Below are positions 51,019 through 59,653 of a stretch of DNA of 64,000 bases, one piece after another. The stretch is from assembly GCA_001796285.1 (NCBI GenBank), contig MGMD01000018.1, positions 1 to 64,000 of the forward strand, read 5' to 3'. Origin of the DNA: Chlamydiae bacterium RIFCSPLOWO2_12_FULL_45_20. Lineage in GTDB: Bacteria > Chlamydiota > Chlamydiia > Chlamydiales > SM23-39. Numbering within the stretch: the stretch's first letter is position 1; every line of letters begins with the position of its first letter. The notes under the pieces were generated by a model that worked only from the letters and a program-made list of their open reading frames with translations, was not told the DNA's origin and did no database searches. The translations under genes were made by a program, and so were the position numbers.

Positions 51019-51500
51019 AACATCCTCCAGGCTTTTGTAAAGTACCTAAACACTGTAATCGGAGAAAGAAACCAGGCAAAAGCATAAAGAGCATCGACAA
51101 CAGGCATCCCGATTAAATCTGTACCCACACATCTTCCGTTAAAGGGTATACCTTTGTCAAAAAGAAAAAGAAGGGGGAGTGCCAGTAGCGTAGAACACAA
51201 AGAGACGAGCAAGGTAAATAGGCTTACATGCAGGGGGTGTTCATATAAAAAATGCTTCTTGAATCTGTACAAAAAGAGGCAAACTCCTAAGTAATTCAGG
51301 GCGTGAATTCCTATGGGACCGCTCGAAAATAGATCCATCATCACTCCAGAAAAAACGGAGAGGAGTAAAGCCTTTTGGAAAGGGGAGCTCATGATTGTAA
51401 GGGCTAAAAATGGGCTGAAGGCCAAAATGGCCATTATGGGAACAAATACTCCCTGAAAGAATAGCGCGGTGAGAGCAAGAAAAAAGGCAGAAGTTAACAT
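50979..51500 (-). CDS. MreD-like membrane protein
   Basis: The 173-aa protein has about five membrane helices and the MreD pattern S-P-F-L-A-L-T near residue 27, then G-V-M-M-D-L-F-S-S-G-P-I-G near 50, where most MreD proteins have G-L-l-l-D, and H-A-L near 65. MreD works with MreC in wall-elongation complexes, and Chlamydiae use MreB for division. Start chosen at ATG 51500, directly after the galE stop; an upstream ATG would overlap galE by 37 bp. Confidence 0.68.
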   Translation of the reverse strand: MLTSAFFLALTALFFQGVFVPIMAILAFSPFLALTIMSSPFQKALLLSVFSGVMMDLFSSGPIGIHALNYLGVCLFLYRFKKHFLYEHPLHVSLFTLLVSLCSTLLALPLLFLFDKGIPFNGRCVGTDLIGMPVVDALYAFAWFLSPITVFRYFTKAWRMFWLKRKNRSPISP

Positions 51501-51502
51501 GT

Positions 51503-52471
51503 TTAAGCGGTTTCCAAAAGAAGCTGGTGCCATTTCCACGCAGAACTGATGAGAGTGGAGAGCTCAGAATATTGTGGAGTCCATTGGAGGAGGTTTTGGG
51601 CAGCTTTCAAATCTGCGGTTAAAATACCGGGCTCCCCCGGACGTTTTTTTTCCATACGGATGTTGAGTGTTTTTCCACAAAATTTTTGCACGGCATCGAT
51701 AATTTCTAGAACAGAATAGCCATTTCCTGTCCCTAAATTAATCGTATGGCTCGAAGCAAAAAGAGCCTTGATGTGAGCGTCCGCAAGATCTTGTACATGG
51801 ACATAGTCGCGGATAGCACTTCCGTCTTTTGTCTGAAAGTCTGCGCCATAAACAACCACTTCTCTCCTAACACCGAGCGCAGCTTCAATGATTGTTGGGA
51901 TTAGGTGTGTTTCGGGAGAGTGGTTTTCTCCTATAAGGGTCTCTAAATCGGCACCCGCTGCGTTAAAATAGCGCAAGATCACAGCCTGAATGCCATGGGC
52001 GCGCTCAAAATCTCGGATGATTTCCTCGCACATGAATTTCGATCTTCCATAAGGAGTAATCGGGTTGAGAGGATGCTCTTCAGTAATGGGGGTAAAGAGT
52101 GGGTGTCCATAAGCGGCGCATGTGCTTGAAAATACGAGGTGCTTGACGTTGTGAGCGCACATCGCTTCGAGAAGGGCAACTGTACTGCCAATATTATTAC
52201 GATAGTATTTACCAGGGTTTCCCATTGACTCAACAACGATGGCATCAGCGGCAAAATGGATGACGGCTTTGGGGCAGTAGGTTTGAAATGCTTGATCCAG
52301 CGTTTTACGGTCAGCAAGGTCTCCTTGAACGAACGGTCCCCATTGTACAGCACTCTGATGTCCAGTGGACAAGTTGTCATAGACAACAGGAATCAAGCCG
52401 TGCTTTTGAAGAGTCTTTGCAGTCAGGCTACCAATGTATCCTGCTCCGCCTGGAAGAAGAATTGTGTCCAT
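51503..52471 (-). CDS. galE: UDP-glucose 4-epimerase
   Basis: GalE interconverts UDP-glucose and UDP-galactose with bound NAD. The 322-aa protein shows the Rossmann loop G-G-A-G-Y-I-G-S at residues 8-15, the catalytic Ser and Tyr-x-x-x-Lys (F-S-S-T-C-A-A-Y, then P-Y-G-R-S-K near 141), and the sugar-binding R-Y-F-N-A-A-G near 168. With Ugd it suggests production of UDP-galactose and UDP-glucuronate for envelope glycans. Confidence 0.95.
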   Translation of the reverse strand: MDTILLPGGAGYIGSLTAKTLQKHGLIPVVYDNLSTGHQSAVQWGPFVQGDLADRKTLDQAFQTYCPKAVIHFAADAIVVESMGNPGKYYRNNIGSTVALLEAMCAHNVKHLVFSSTCAAYGHPLFTPITEEHPLNPITPYGRSKFMCEEIIRDFERAHGIQAVILRYFNAAGADLETLIGENHSPETHLIPTIIEAALGVRREVVVYGADFQTKDGSAIRDYVHVQDLADAHIKALFASSHTINLGTGNGYSVLEIIDAVQKFCGKTLNIRMEKKRPGEPGILTADLKAAQNLLQWTPQYSELSTLISSAWKWHQLLLETA

Positions 52472-52477
52472 GAAGCG

Positions 52478-53326
52478 TTATCCTACCAAACCCAAAGCCC
52501 AGTGTAAGAGAATGGCTAGTTGCGAACCTTGGTTCGGGAGTTTTTCTAAATTACGGAATATGGAGGTTTTGAGTTTTTTGAGCTTGTCTTGAACTTTTTC
52601 CACTCCATAAAAAGAAACTGCAGTTGGTTTATTCTTAGATGCATCAGAGCGTGCGGTTTTGCCCAATAATGCAGTGGTAGATGTGGCGTCCAGAAGGTCA
52701 TCTTGGAATTGATAAGCAAGGCCCAATTCGCGCCCAATCGTGTAAAGAAGCGGGCTCGGAGGGCAGCTTGCCGCCCAACTTCCGATTTCCAGACATGCAG
52801 TGAGAAGGGAAGCTGTTTTCCCACAGTGCATGTGAAGGAGTGTGTCTTCGTCAATTTCTTTTCCTTTCGATTCAATGTCAATGGCTTGCCCTCCAAGCAT
52901 GCCTGGCGCGCCAGATCGCATAGCGGCAAGTTGGATCATGTGCAGCCTCTGTCCTTCGTTTAAATTCTTTGTACTGGCAAGGACCTCGAAGGCATAAGTT
53001 AAAAGATAATCGCCAGCTAAAAGGGCCATTGCCTCGCCGTATACTTTGTGTAAGGTGGGCTTGCCCCGTCTTAGGCTATCATCATCCATACAGGGGAGAT
53101 CATCGTGGATTAAAGAATAGGTGTGGATCATTTCCATTGCACAAGCGGGATTGAGAACGCTGAATGGGTCGACCCCATAGACTCCTGCAGTGGCTAATGT
53201 GAGAAGAGGCCGAAACCTTTTTCCTGGTAATAAAAGAGAGTAACGGGCCGCCTCAAAAATCGTTTCATCTCTAGGTGGGATCAATTCGCGGAGGCGCTTT
53301 TCAATACTATCGATCATGGATGGCAT
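52478..53326 (-). CDS. ispA: Polyprenyl (farnesyl/geranylgeranyl) diphosphate synthase
   Basis: The enzyme condenses isopentenyl units. The 282-aa protein has the first Asp-rich motif D-D-L-P-C-M-D-D-D near residue 79 with R-R-G-K-P-T, and the second D-D-L-L-D near 214. It begins M-P-S-M-I-D-S-I-E-K-R-L when ATG 53326 is used; an ATG at 53353 or 53317 is also possible, all inside the ugd end. It lies 6 bp before galE. Confidence 0.92.
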   Translation of the reverse strand: MPSMIDSIEKRLRELIPPRDETIFEAARYSLLLPGKRFRPLLTLATAGVYGVDPFSVLNPACAMEMIHTYSLIHDDLPCMDDDSLRRGKPTLHKVYGEAMALLAGDYLLTYAFEVLASTKNLNEGQRLHMIQLAAMRSGAPGMLGGQAIDIESKGKEIDEDTLLHMHCGKTASLLTACLEIGSWAASCPPSPLLYTIGRELGLAYQFQDDLLDATSTTALLGKTARSDASKNKPTAVSFYGVEKVQDKLKKLKTSIFRNLEKLPNQGSQLAILLHWALGLVG

Positions 53327-54644
53327 CTGGAACCCCAATTGCAATGTAGTCAAACCCTTTGTTTTTCATGTCAAGAGGTTTGTATTGATTACGCCCGTCA
53401 AAGAACGCAATCCCTTTCATTTCCTTCTTAACAGGACTAAAATCGACCAGCCGAAACTGCTTCCATTCTGTAAGAAGGGCGATAGCATCCGCATTCTTGG
53501 CTGCTTCAAATTCACTGATGCACCAAGAAATATTGGGGAATCCATTGAGTAATTTTTTGGCGTTCGGCATGGCTACCGGATCAAAAACCTGAAGGTGAGC
53601 TCCTTGTCGGATGAGGTCCTCAATCAGGACAAGAGAAGGGGCCTCTCGCATATCATCAGTGTCTGGTTTAAAGGCGAGGCCCCAGATTCCTATGGTCTTG
53701 CCTTTGAGGCCGCCTTTTTTCGAAAAATAGTTCGTCATAATTCCGGCTAGCAGTTTTTTTTGACGGTTATTTACAGCGTCTGCTGCCTGTAGAACGAGCG
53801 GTTCTGTTTCGATTTCTTCTGCGAGCTTAATAAGCGCTCGAATATCTTTGGGAAAGCACGACCCGCCATAGCCAACCCCAGGGTAGAGAAAGCTGTAGCC
53901 GATTCTGCTATCAGAGCCGATCCCTTTTCTTACCTCATTGACATTAGCGCCCACTTTTTTACAAATGTCGGCGATTTCGTTCATAAAGGAGATGCGAGTG
54001 GCTAACATCGCGTTAGCCGCATATTTCGTCATTTCTGCAGACAGGGTATCCATCACTAGAATTCGTTCATGATTCAAAGTAAAGGGGGCATAGATTTCCT
54101 TGAGCAACTCTACCGGTTTTGAGGTATCAGAGCCGATGATAATTCGGTCGGGCCGTAAACAATCCGATACGGCATTCCCTTCTTTTAAAAATTCGGGGGC
54201 TGAGACAACGTCCAAGTTGAGGGTAGAGCGGATTGCAAGCATGACTGTTTTCACGCGGTGTGCTGTCCCAACAGGGACGGTCGATTTGTTTACAATGACT
54301 TTATAATCTTTGTCCATATACGAGGCAATTTGCCGGGCAGCAGTCTCCACATAACTGATGTCGCAAGAACCGTCTTCCTTCGAAGGGGTTGGGACGGCGA
54401 TGAAGCAGCACCTGGCAGGGCGAACGGCTTCTTCATAATTTGTAGTGAAAAAGAGTCGTTTTTCCCGAATGTTCCTTTTCACAATTTCCTCTAGGCCGGG
54501 TTCGTAGATAGGGATAGCGCCTTTTTGAAGCATTTCAATCTTTTCATGGTCGATATCAAGACAAGTGACGATGTGTCCCATTTCTGCAAAGCACGCCCCT
54601 GTAACCAGTCCGACATACCCCGTTCCTACGATCAATATCTGCAT
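53307..54644 (-). CDS. UDP-glucose 6-dehydrogenase
   Basis: The enzyme makes UDP-glucuronic acid with NAD. The 445-aa protein has the N-terminal Rossmann loop G-T-G-Y-V-G-L-V-T-G near residue 7, the catalytic cysteine in G-Y-G-G-S-C-F-P-K-D near 259 and the C-terminal D-P-V-A-M-P near 358. Named ugd, tuaD or udg in different bacteria. It heads the six-gene run ugd-ispA-galE-mreD-suhB-folD. Uronic acids are not known in classical chlamydial LPS, so its product suggests an additional glycan. Confidence 0.93.
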   Translation of the reverse strand: MQILIVGTGYVGLVTGACFAEMGHIVTCLDIDHEKIEMLQKGAIPIYEPGLEEIVKRNIREKRLFFTTNYEEAVRPARCCFIAVPTPSKEDGSCDISYVETAARQIASYMDKDYKVIVNKSTVPVGTAHRVKTVMLAIRSTLNLDVVSAPEFLKEGNAVSDCLRPDRIIIGSDTSKPVELLKEIYAPFTLNHERILVMDTLSAEMTKYAANAMLATRISFMNEIADICKKVGANVNEVRKGIGSDSRIGYSFLYPGVGYGGSCFPKDIRALIKLAEEIETEPLVLQAADAVNNRQKKLLAGIMTNYFSKKGGLKGKTIGIWGLAFKPDTDDMREAPSLVLIEDLIRQGAHLQVFDPVAMPNAKKLLNGFPNISWCISEFEAAKNADAIALLTEWKQFRLVDFSPVKKEMKGIAFFDGRNQYKPLDMKNKGFDYIAIGVPDAIHDR

Positions 54645-54699
54645 CCCGCATTCCCCCCTCTAGAGACTGTACACTCAAGAGTACATTCGTAGCAGAAAA

Positions 54700-55341
54700 T
54701 CAATTTCTCGCCAATGGAAAAAGAGATCCATTTTCGAGCACATATTGGCGGTCGCAGAGCGATGCCAATGTTGGGTCGTGAGTAACTAAAATCAAGCTTT
54801 GCTGCAACCCTTTTAAAAGACGACCCACTTGATCTCTATTTTCCCTGTCGAGATTCCCTGTGGGCTCATCGGCTAAGATTAAATGCGGGTTGTTGCAACG
54901 GGCGCGCGCAATGGCTACGCGTTGCCTTTCTCCTCCAGAAAGATGCTTGGCAGCAATATCTGCCTTAGATGCAAGGCCCACATCTTCTAAAAGTTTTAGG
55001 CCTTTTTCTTTTGGGGCAGGTATTCTGGCTATTCGGGCAGGCATCAGGACATTTTCCAACGCTGTAAAATCTTCCAAGAGGTTATAAGACTGAAAGATAT
55101 ATCCCAGTTCATGGCGCCGAATGAGGTGGGCATTGGCTTTAGAGAGGATTTTTTCTCCCATTTCGATTTGTCCGCTGTCTGGTTCTTCTAGCTTTGCTAG
55201 AATGTGGAGAAGCGTTGTTTTCCCTTCCCCTGATCTTCCGAGAATGGCGATGGATTGTCCAGATTCCAGAGTAAGACTGACGTTTTTGAGGACCTGTAGT
55301 TTCCCATAGGACTTAGAGATGTTTGTGGCTCTAAAAATCAT
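54700..55341 (-). CDS. lolD: LolD-like ABC transporter ATP-binding protein
   Basis: LolD with LolC/E releases lipoproteins from the inner membrane. The 213-aa protein shows Walker [11 protein letters not shown] (36-45), the signature [10 protein letters not shown] near 139 and Walker [13 protein letters not shown] near 160. It overlaps the permease by 4 bp. The order bL33-permease-ATPase matches Chlamydia. Confidence 0.92.
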   Translation of the reverse strand: MIFRATNISKSYGKLQVLKNVSLTLESGQSIAILGRSGEGKTTLLHILAKLEEPDSGQIEMGEKILSKANAHLIRRHELGYIFQSYNLLEDFTALENVLMPARIARIPAPKEKGLKLLEDVGLASKADIAAKHLSGGERQRVAIARARCNNPHLILADEPTGNLDRENRDQVGRLLKGLQQSLILVTHDPTLASLCDRQYVLENGSLFPLARN

Positions 55342-56750
55342 TCAGCCCTCAATGCAGTGGAAGCGCGAATCCGGCTTGCTTTAATCGCAGGAACTAAGCC
55401 TGCGGTCAAAGATAGAATGGGTGTTAAGATGAAAACAAAAAGCAGGGCTGTTATGCTGAGTTCATTGGGAAGAGAGTGGCCAAAAAAGGCTGGGTTAAAA
55501 GCGTTATGGCCTTGAAGCGCGTTTAAAAGCTGGACCAGTTTGTCCAGGTGATAGAGAGTAAAGCAGGCTAACATAGAACCGATGAGGCAACTTAAAATTC
55601 CTATTATGGCGCCACACGTGCCGAAGATGAGGGCGATACTCTGAAAGCTCGCTCCCATCGTCTCCAAAATAGCAATCTCTTTTTTCTTTTCATTTACGAG
55701 AAGGGTGAGAAGGGAAATGATGTTACAGCAGGCTACAAGAAGAATAATGGAGGCTATAAGGAGAAATAGGGTTTTGTCGCTTTGAAATTGCTGGATGAAA
55801 TCTTTAGAAAATTCAAATTCGCGATAGGTGTCGATCTTCCAATATTTTGAGATGTTCGCTTTTTCAAATTGTTGGAGAATGCGCTGCTTGACTTCCTCAA
55901 TTTTCCTTAAGTCATCGATCCAAACAAAGATGCCATTAACGGGAGTGTTGTCGGGAGAAAGCGTCTGAGAAGACGCATGAATCATTCGAGTAATTTCTGA
56001 AGGGACGATGATGCATTTATTTCCTAAAGAGATGAGGCCTGGGTCGTAAAAGGCGCTGATGATCACCGGAATGCGCTGTTCTTGTGCTGAGAGGGCGCTA
56101 AAGGAGGAATAACCGAGAGTGCCAATATCACCGATTTCTACTCCATTTTTCTGATAGTTTTTGGGCAGGATGATGGGGATCTTGTCACTTACGATGGGCC
56201 GTGAGTCTACGATAAGGGAGTGGAAGCTCGGGTTTTTTTCAGTCTGAGAAAGGAGATAAGACATCTGCGAGAGGACGAGTCCTCCACTTCTATGGATTCT
56301 TAAAAGTGCTCCGCTGATTTCATAGTCTTGAAAGGTGAGCCCCAGGTTAGATAGTTCTTGCAATGCACTCTTTACAGGGTCAATTTCTTCTTTTAAGGGA
56401 AAAGAGTCGGGAATTTCTGCATCTTGGGCGGCAATGTAGGGATCTAAGGCAGGACTTTCTGCTTTTTCTCCAATGGTTTTCAGGGTATACCGCGACGCGG
56501 AGGAGATGGAATCAATTTTGTAATAGTAGGACTGGTAGTATTCCTCTGTTGGGGAGATGCGTAGGGGTGCGTGAAGGGCCGTGAGTTTTTGCAGCCAATT
56601 TTTTTCAATGCCCGTCGTGACAGACAGAAAAACGAGCACTAACCACACAACAAGGGAAATAACAAACACAGACATTAAGGAGACAAGAGCCGTAGAAAGA
56701 GATCGCCTTCTGGGAAGAAGGTATCTTAGAGCAATGCCAAACTCAAACAA
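55338..56750 (-). CDS. lolC: LolC/E-type permease (FtsX-like), 470 aa
   Basis: The protein has an N-terminal membrane helix (about residues 20-48), a large periplasmic domain, and three C-terminal helices containing the FtsX domain (L-L-V-N-E-K-K-K-E-I-A-I-L-E-T-M-G-A-S near residue 350). It is longer than LolC of E. coli (399 aa) because the periplasmic domain is larger. A single LolC-type gene with LolD implies a homodimeric permease, as in LolF-type systems. It starts 24 bp after bL33. Confidence 0.85.
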   Translation of the reverse strand: MFEFGIALRYLLPRRRSLSTALVSLMSVFVISLVVWLVLVFLSVTTGIEKNWLQKLTALHAPLRISPTEEYYQSYYYKIDSISSASRYTLKTIGEKAESPALDPYIAAQDAEIPDSFPLKEEIDPVKSALQELSNLGLTFQDYEISGALLRIHRSGGLVLSQMSYLLSQTEKNPSFHSLIVDSRPIVSDKIPIILPKNYQKNGVEIGDIGTLGYSSFSALSAQEQRIPVIISAFYDPGLISLGNKCIIVPSEITRMIHASSQTLSPDNTPVNGIFVWIDDLRKIEEVKQRILQQFEKANISKYWKIDTYREFEFSKDFIQQFQSDKTLFLLIASIILLVACCNIISLLTLLVNEKKKEIAILETMGASFQSIALIFGTCGAIIGILSCLIGSMLACFTLYHLDKLVQLLNALQGHNAFNPAFFGHSLPNELSITALLFVFILTPILSLTAGLVPAIKASRIRASTALRAE

Positions 56751-56774
56751 CGATTTCCACGCACTGTTCGAACA

Positions 56775-56936
56775 CTATTTCGCTTCTTTAAAAACCACAT
56801 GCTTTCTGAGAGCGCGGTCATATTTTTTGAGCTCAATCCGCCCTGTTGTATTGCGTTTATTTTTGACTGTCCAATAACACTCGTTGGACTCAGAACTTTT
56901 GAGTTTAACGCTTTCGCGTGCACCTTTTTTTGCCAT
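56775..56936 (-). CDS. rpmG: Large ribosomal subunit protein bL33
   Basis: A 53-aa protein found in the intergenic gap: it begins M-A-K-K-G-A-R-E-S-V-K-L-K-S-S and ends H-V-V-F-K-E-A-K. The E-S-N-E-C-Y-W-T-V-K-N-K-R-N-T segment is characteristic of bL33. It carries a single cysteine instead of the four of the zinc-binding form. It lies 46 bp after tsaD and 24 bp before lolC. Confidence 0.93.
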   Translation of the reverse strand: MAKKGARESVKLKSSESNECYWTVKNKRNTTGRIELKKYDRALRKHVVFKEAK

Positions 56937-56982
56937 ATAATTACCTCAGTAGAAAGATAGAGATTACCTTAAATCAACTGTT

Positions 56983-57963
56983 TTATGCAACGGGGATTCG
57001 AGTTTTGACTTCCATGTCTAGTGGGTCTGAGATCCCAATATATTTTTTAAATCCCAGTCCAGCGATCATTGCAGCATTGTCTAAGCAGAGTTCTTTGGGG
57101 GGCCAAAAAAGCGGGGTGCTGTCAAAAGTGATTTCAAACATTTCTCGTAGGCGTTGATTGATGGTAACGCCTCCGCCGAAAAAGATGGCTTGACATGGAA
57201 AAGTTTGACTGGCCTTTTTTGCCTTTTTTACTATGTCCAAAAAGGCGGTTTCTTGGAACGAGGCTGCGATATCTTCTTTTTTGAAGGGGTTCTTTCGTAT
57301 TGTATAAAGGACGTTGGTTTTGAGGCCTGAAAAAGAGAAATCGAGGGGGTTTTCTTTGACCTGGCCGGCTTTAAATGGGTATTTTCCGGGATTGCCGTTT
57401 TTTGCGAGAGCTTCAATGTGCGGGCCCCCCGGATAGGGGAGTCCCAATAGGCTGGCGACCTTATCAAACGCTTCTCCGATGGCATCATCTACTGTGGTGG
57501 ATAGGGGGGTATAGGAGCCGACATCTAAAATTTTGATTAAAAAAGTGTGTCCTCCAGAAAGGACGATTCCCAAAGCGGGAAGAGGGATTTCGCTCAGCCC
57601 CATCATACTTGCATAAAGATGGGCCTCTACGTGATTTACGCCGATGAGTGGTTTTTTTAAGCTCAGACTCAAGCCTTTTGCGGTATTCATTCCAATTAAA
57701 AGGGCTCCGACTAAGCCCGGTCCCTTAGCTACGGCAATTAGGTCTAGTTGCTCTAAAGAAACATCTGCTAATTGAATGGCTTGAGAGATCACCCTTTCAA
57801 TAGTTTCAATATGGCATCTACAGGCAAGTTCTGGGAACACGCCCCCATATTGTGCGTGGAGATCTGCGGAGGATGCGACTACATTAGAAAGAATCTGTTT
57901 GCCGCTGGCGACAACGCTAGCAGCCGTTTCATCGCAGGTGGTTTCAATGCCTAAAACATTCAC
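56983..57963 (-). CDS. tsaD: tRNA N6-adenosine threonylcarbamoyltransferase TsaD
   Basis: TsaD transfers the threonylcarbamoyl group to A37 of ANN-decoding tRNAs and works with TsaB and TsaE. The 326-aa protein begins M-N-V-L-G-I-E-T-T-C-D-E-T and has metal-binding H111-V-E-A-H115 and the later D-N-A-A-M-I-A near residue 302. Sua5, the first enzyme of the pathway, is at 15928-16806. It overlaps the 80-aa gene by 4 bp. Confidence 0.96.
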   Translation of the reverse strand: MNVLGIETTCDETAASVVASGKQILSNVVASSADLHAQYGGVFPELACRCHIETIERVISQAIQLADVSLEQLDLIAVAKGPGLVGALLIGMNTAKGLSLSLKKPLIGVNHVEAHLYASMMGLSEIPLPALGIVLSGGHTFLIKILDVGSYTPLSTTVDDAIGEAFDKVASLLGLPYPGGPHIEALAKNGNPGKYPFKAGQVKENPLDFSFSGLKTNVLYTIRKNPFKKEDIAASFQETAFLDIVKKAKKASQTFPCQAIFFGGGVTINQRLREMFEITFDSTPLFWPPKELCLDNAAMIAGLGFKKYIGISDPLDMEVKTRIPVA

Positions 57964-58202
57964 TTGGTATAACCTTTTTTGGTGAAAAAATGGTCAATAC
58001 TGTGGATCACTGTGATGACGACATTTGCAAGATTGATGAAGATCATGTTTTTTACAACTGCCTCAAAGAAAAGAATAAAGGCCATGGGAATGGCGGAATA
58101 CACAGCGATTTTTTGGGCTACTTCAATGCATGGGCTTTCCCATCTTCCTTCGTATACTGTGCAAGAGATGTTCATATTTGGATGCCAAAGTGTGGGCAAC
58201 AT
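57960..58202 (-). CDS. Unknown 80-aa protein coupled to tsaD
   Basis: A short frame starting with ATG 58202 with one or two hydrophobic segments (about residues 28-62). Its 4-bp overlap with the tsaD start suggests coupling. Another ATG at residue 10 is possible. No family is recognised; without homologs it remains uncertain. Confidence 0.45.
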   Translation of the reverse strand: MLPTLWHPNMNISCTVYEGRWESPCIEVAQKIAVYSAIPMAFILFFEAVVKNMIFINLANVVITVIHSIDHFFTKKGYTK

Positions 58203-58300
58203 ATTAGAAGTGGTCTACAAAGTAAAGTTTTGTCAATTTTCGGGCTCTTTTGAACCTAGATTATGAACGAATCTTGGTAATTGAACAAGTGGTAGGAATA

Positions 58301-58328
58301 AAAAAAGCCCTCATTCGAGGGCTTTTTT
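58301..58328. terminator. Bidirectional terminator
   Basis: A 12-bp stem AAAAAAGCCCTC (58301-58312) with loop ATTC pairs with GAGGGCTTTTTT (58317-58328), so T-runs follow on both strands. It lies between the 270-aa repeat gene (minus) and the 80-aa gene (minus), so it terminates the former. Confidence 0.9.
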
Positions 58329-58380
58329 ATCTTACTTACGCCTATTCTAGGCGTAACTGAGCACTGTTATTGATCAACGC

Positions 58381-59193
58381 TTAGATAGTCTTGGTGTTAT
58401 TGACATTGAGCCAATTGCCGATGGAGAATGTGTCCAAGAGGGTCTTATACGCAGAGCTAGCTGTAATTGCAGTCGGGCCATAATAGTAGAATCCGAGGGC
58501 CGTCACTACTGCCACTCCCGCCGCAACCGCTATCTGTTTGTTAGAGAATCCTGCCGTCTGGTCTGTGAGTGTAGATCCTACTGTCTCTTCAGTGATGTCT
58601 TCAGCTTCAGCTTCAGTTATGACTTCAGCTTCAGCTTCAGTTATGACTTCAGCTTCAGCTTCAGTTATGACTTCAGCTTCAGCTTCAGTTATGACTTCAG
58701 CTTCAGCTTCAGTTATGACTTCAGCTTCAGTTATGACTTCAGCTTTTACTGTTGGTTCAGCACTTAGGATGACTTTGGTGTCTTCCACTGAGCTGTCTCC
58801 CACTGGAGTAGCTTGAAGAGCACTTGGTTGCTTTGGGGGTTCTTCTCCTGCAGCGGTTCCAGTAGCTGTTATCAACGGTTTCTCAGGCTCTTGTACTTTA
58901 TCCTTTGGGGCGATCGCTAGCTTGTGGAAAACATTTGCTAGTTTAATCGATCCATTCGCAATAGAGTACGCGATATTTTTAAATGTCTCTAAAATCCCTA
59001 GGAAAAGAGCAGCAACTTTGTAAGTCAAAAGTTGAGTTATTTGTATGGGGAGGGACTCAGATGTCGACGGTTTATTGAAGAGGTTTCTTGTCGCGGAGTA
59101 ATTACATGGGAAGTACTTGAACCGTGGTTCCTCGGTCGACTTCACTGCTTGCGCCGGTTCTGTTACTACAGAATTTATGTTACTGGCTGACAT
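58381..59193 (-). CDS. Acidic-repeat protein A (paralog of 59654-60223), 270 aa
   Basis: The protein has an N-terminal core with E-P-R-F-K-Y near residue 22 and a hydrophobic block (L-T-Y-K-V-A-A-L-F-L-G-I-L-E-T-F-K-N-I near 55-75) shared with the neighbouring gene. Next come a Pro-rich linker and an acidic tandem repeat E-A-E-V-I-T-E-A (about residues 152-200). The C-terminal part has a membrane-like segment near residue 215-235. No known family. The paralogs differ mostly in the repeat. Confidence 0.75.
   Translation of the reverse strand: MSASNINSVVTEPAQAVKSTEEPRFKYFPCNYSATRNLFNKPSTSESLPIQITQLLTYKVAALFLGILETFKNIAYSIANGSIKLANVFHKLAIAPKDKVQEPEKPLITATGTAAGEEPPKQPSALQATPVGDSSVEDTKVILSAEPTVKAEVITEAEVITEAEAEVITEAEAEVITEAEAEVITEAEAEVITEAEAEDITEETVGSTLTDQTAGFSNKQIAVAAGVAVVTALGFYYYGPTAITASSAYKTLLDTFSIGNWLNVNNTKTI
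58597..58734. repeat. 24-bp tandem repeat in paralog A, five copies plus a short one
   Basis: Unit GACTTCAGCTTCAGCTTCAGTTAT (minus-strand coding of E-V-I-T-E-A-E-A) at 58597, 58621, 58645, 58669 and 58693 (one mismatch in the first), followed by an 18-bp copy at 58717-58734. All lengths are multiples of three, so copy-number change keeps the frame. Confidence 0.95.
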
Positions 59194-59257
59194 AATTTAT
59201 TTCATCCTTGTTATGAGTTAAGACTTGCAATACGCCATATATTCTAAAATAGAATGA

Positions 59258-59281
59258 AGTTTAGGTAAATAAGAATAATTA
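59258..59281 (-). promoter_or_regulatory. Shared upstream box of paralog A
   Basis: The plus-strand string AGTTTAGGTAAATAAgaATAATTA (59258-59281) matches at 22 of 24 positions the box at 60283-60306 upstream of paralog B. Both lie 60-65 bases before the ATG. It may contain promoter or activator-binding sequence. The leaders also share a cataattt...ccttgttat segment next to the ATG. Confidence 0.5.
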
Positions 59282-59390
59282 TTTTAAATTATTTTAGATG
59301 TTAGAATTAGGATTAAAGAAGCGTTGTGCTAGGCGGCTGACTAGAAATTCTACATTTTGCATTTTTTTCTATATCTTTCTTCTTTTGTAG

Positions 59391-59480
59391 AGGTCTTGTT
59401 GCATAAATCAAAAATTTTACCACTGAACACACCGAGTATAGCGAGGAGAAATTCGGTTGAATTTTTGATTTACAAGACCT
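59391..59480. mobile_element. 90-bp MITE-like insertion with 7-bp target duplication
   Basis: The ends AGGTCTTGT-tgcat-AAATCAAAAATT (59391-59416) and the complement of AGGTCTTGTAAATCAAAAATT (59460-59480) form a 21-bp inverted repeat, perfect except for a 5-base insertion in the left end. TTTGTAG occurs directly on both sides (59384-59390 and 59481-59487). No transposase is encoded. The tip G-G-T-C-T-T-G-T-T-G-C resembles ends of some insertion sequences, but no source element is in the window. Confidence 0.75.
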
Positions 59481-59582
59481 TTTGTAGGCACCCTTATAAA
59501 TAAGCGAAAAATACAGGAATTTTTTTTGAAAAATTTTCCTGCTCGCTCAATCGCCTTAAGAGAAAAAGAAACTGTCAGAAAA

Positions 59583-59608
59583 GTCTGCTTTACAGCAGAC
59601 CTTTTTTG
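59583..59608 (-). terminator. Terminator of paralog B
   Basis: GTCTGCT (59583-59589) pairs with AGCAGAC (59594-59600) around TTAC, with T-rich stretches on both sides. An outer 8-bp repeat TGTCAGAA (59573-59580) with TTCTGACA (59614-59621) extends the structure. It lies just downstream of the paralog B stop at 59654. Confidence 0.75.
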
Positions 59609-59653
59609 AATTATTCTGACACCTTATAGTCGTTTAAATTTTTCTTGATAACT

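Larger units (their letters stand above)
59194..59653. other. 460-bp gene-free gap between the paralogs
   Basis: No gene is seen. From left to right it holds the upstream box of paralog A (59258-59281), A/T-rich sequence, a 90-bp MITE-like insertion (59391-59480), and the terminator of paralog B (59583-59608). Nothing else is evident. Confidence 0.7.

Noticed and set aside
58538-58816. Ser/Ala/Thr repeat frame antisense to paralog A
   Set aside because: It is a by-product of the 24-bp repeat on the other strand.
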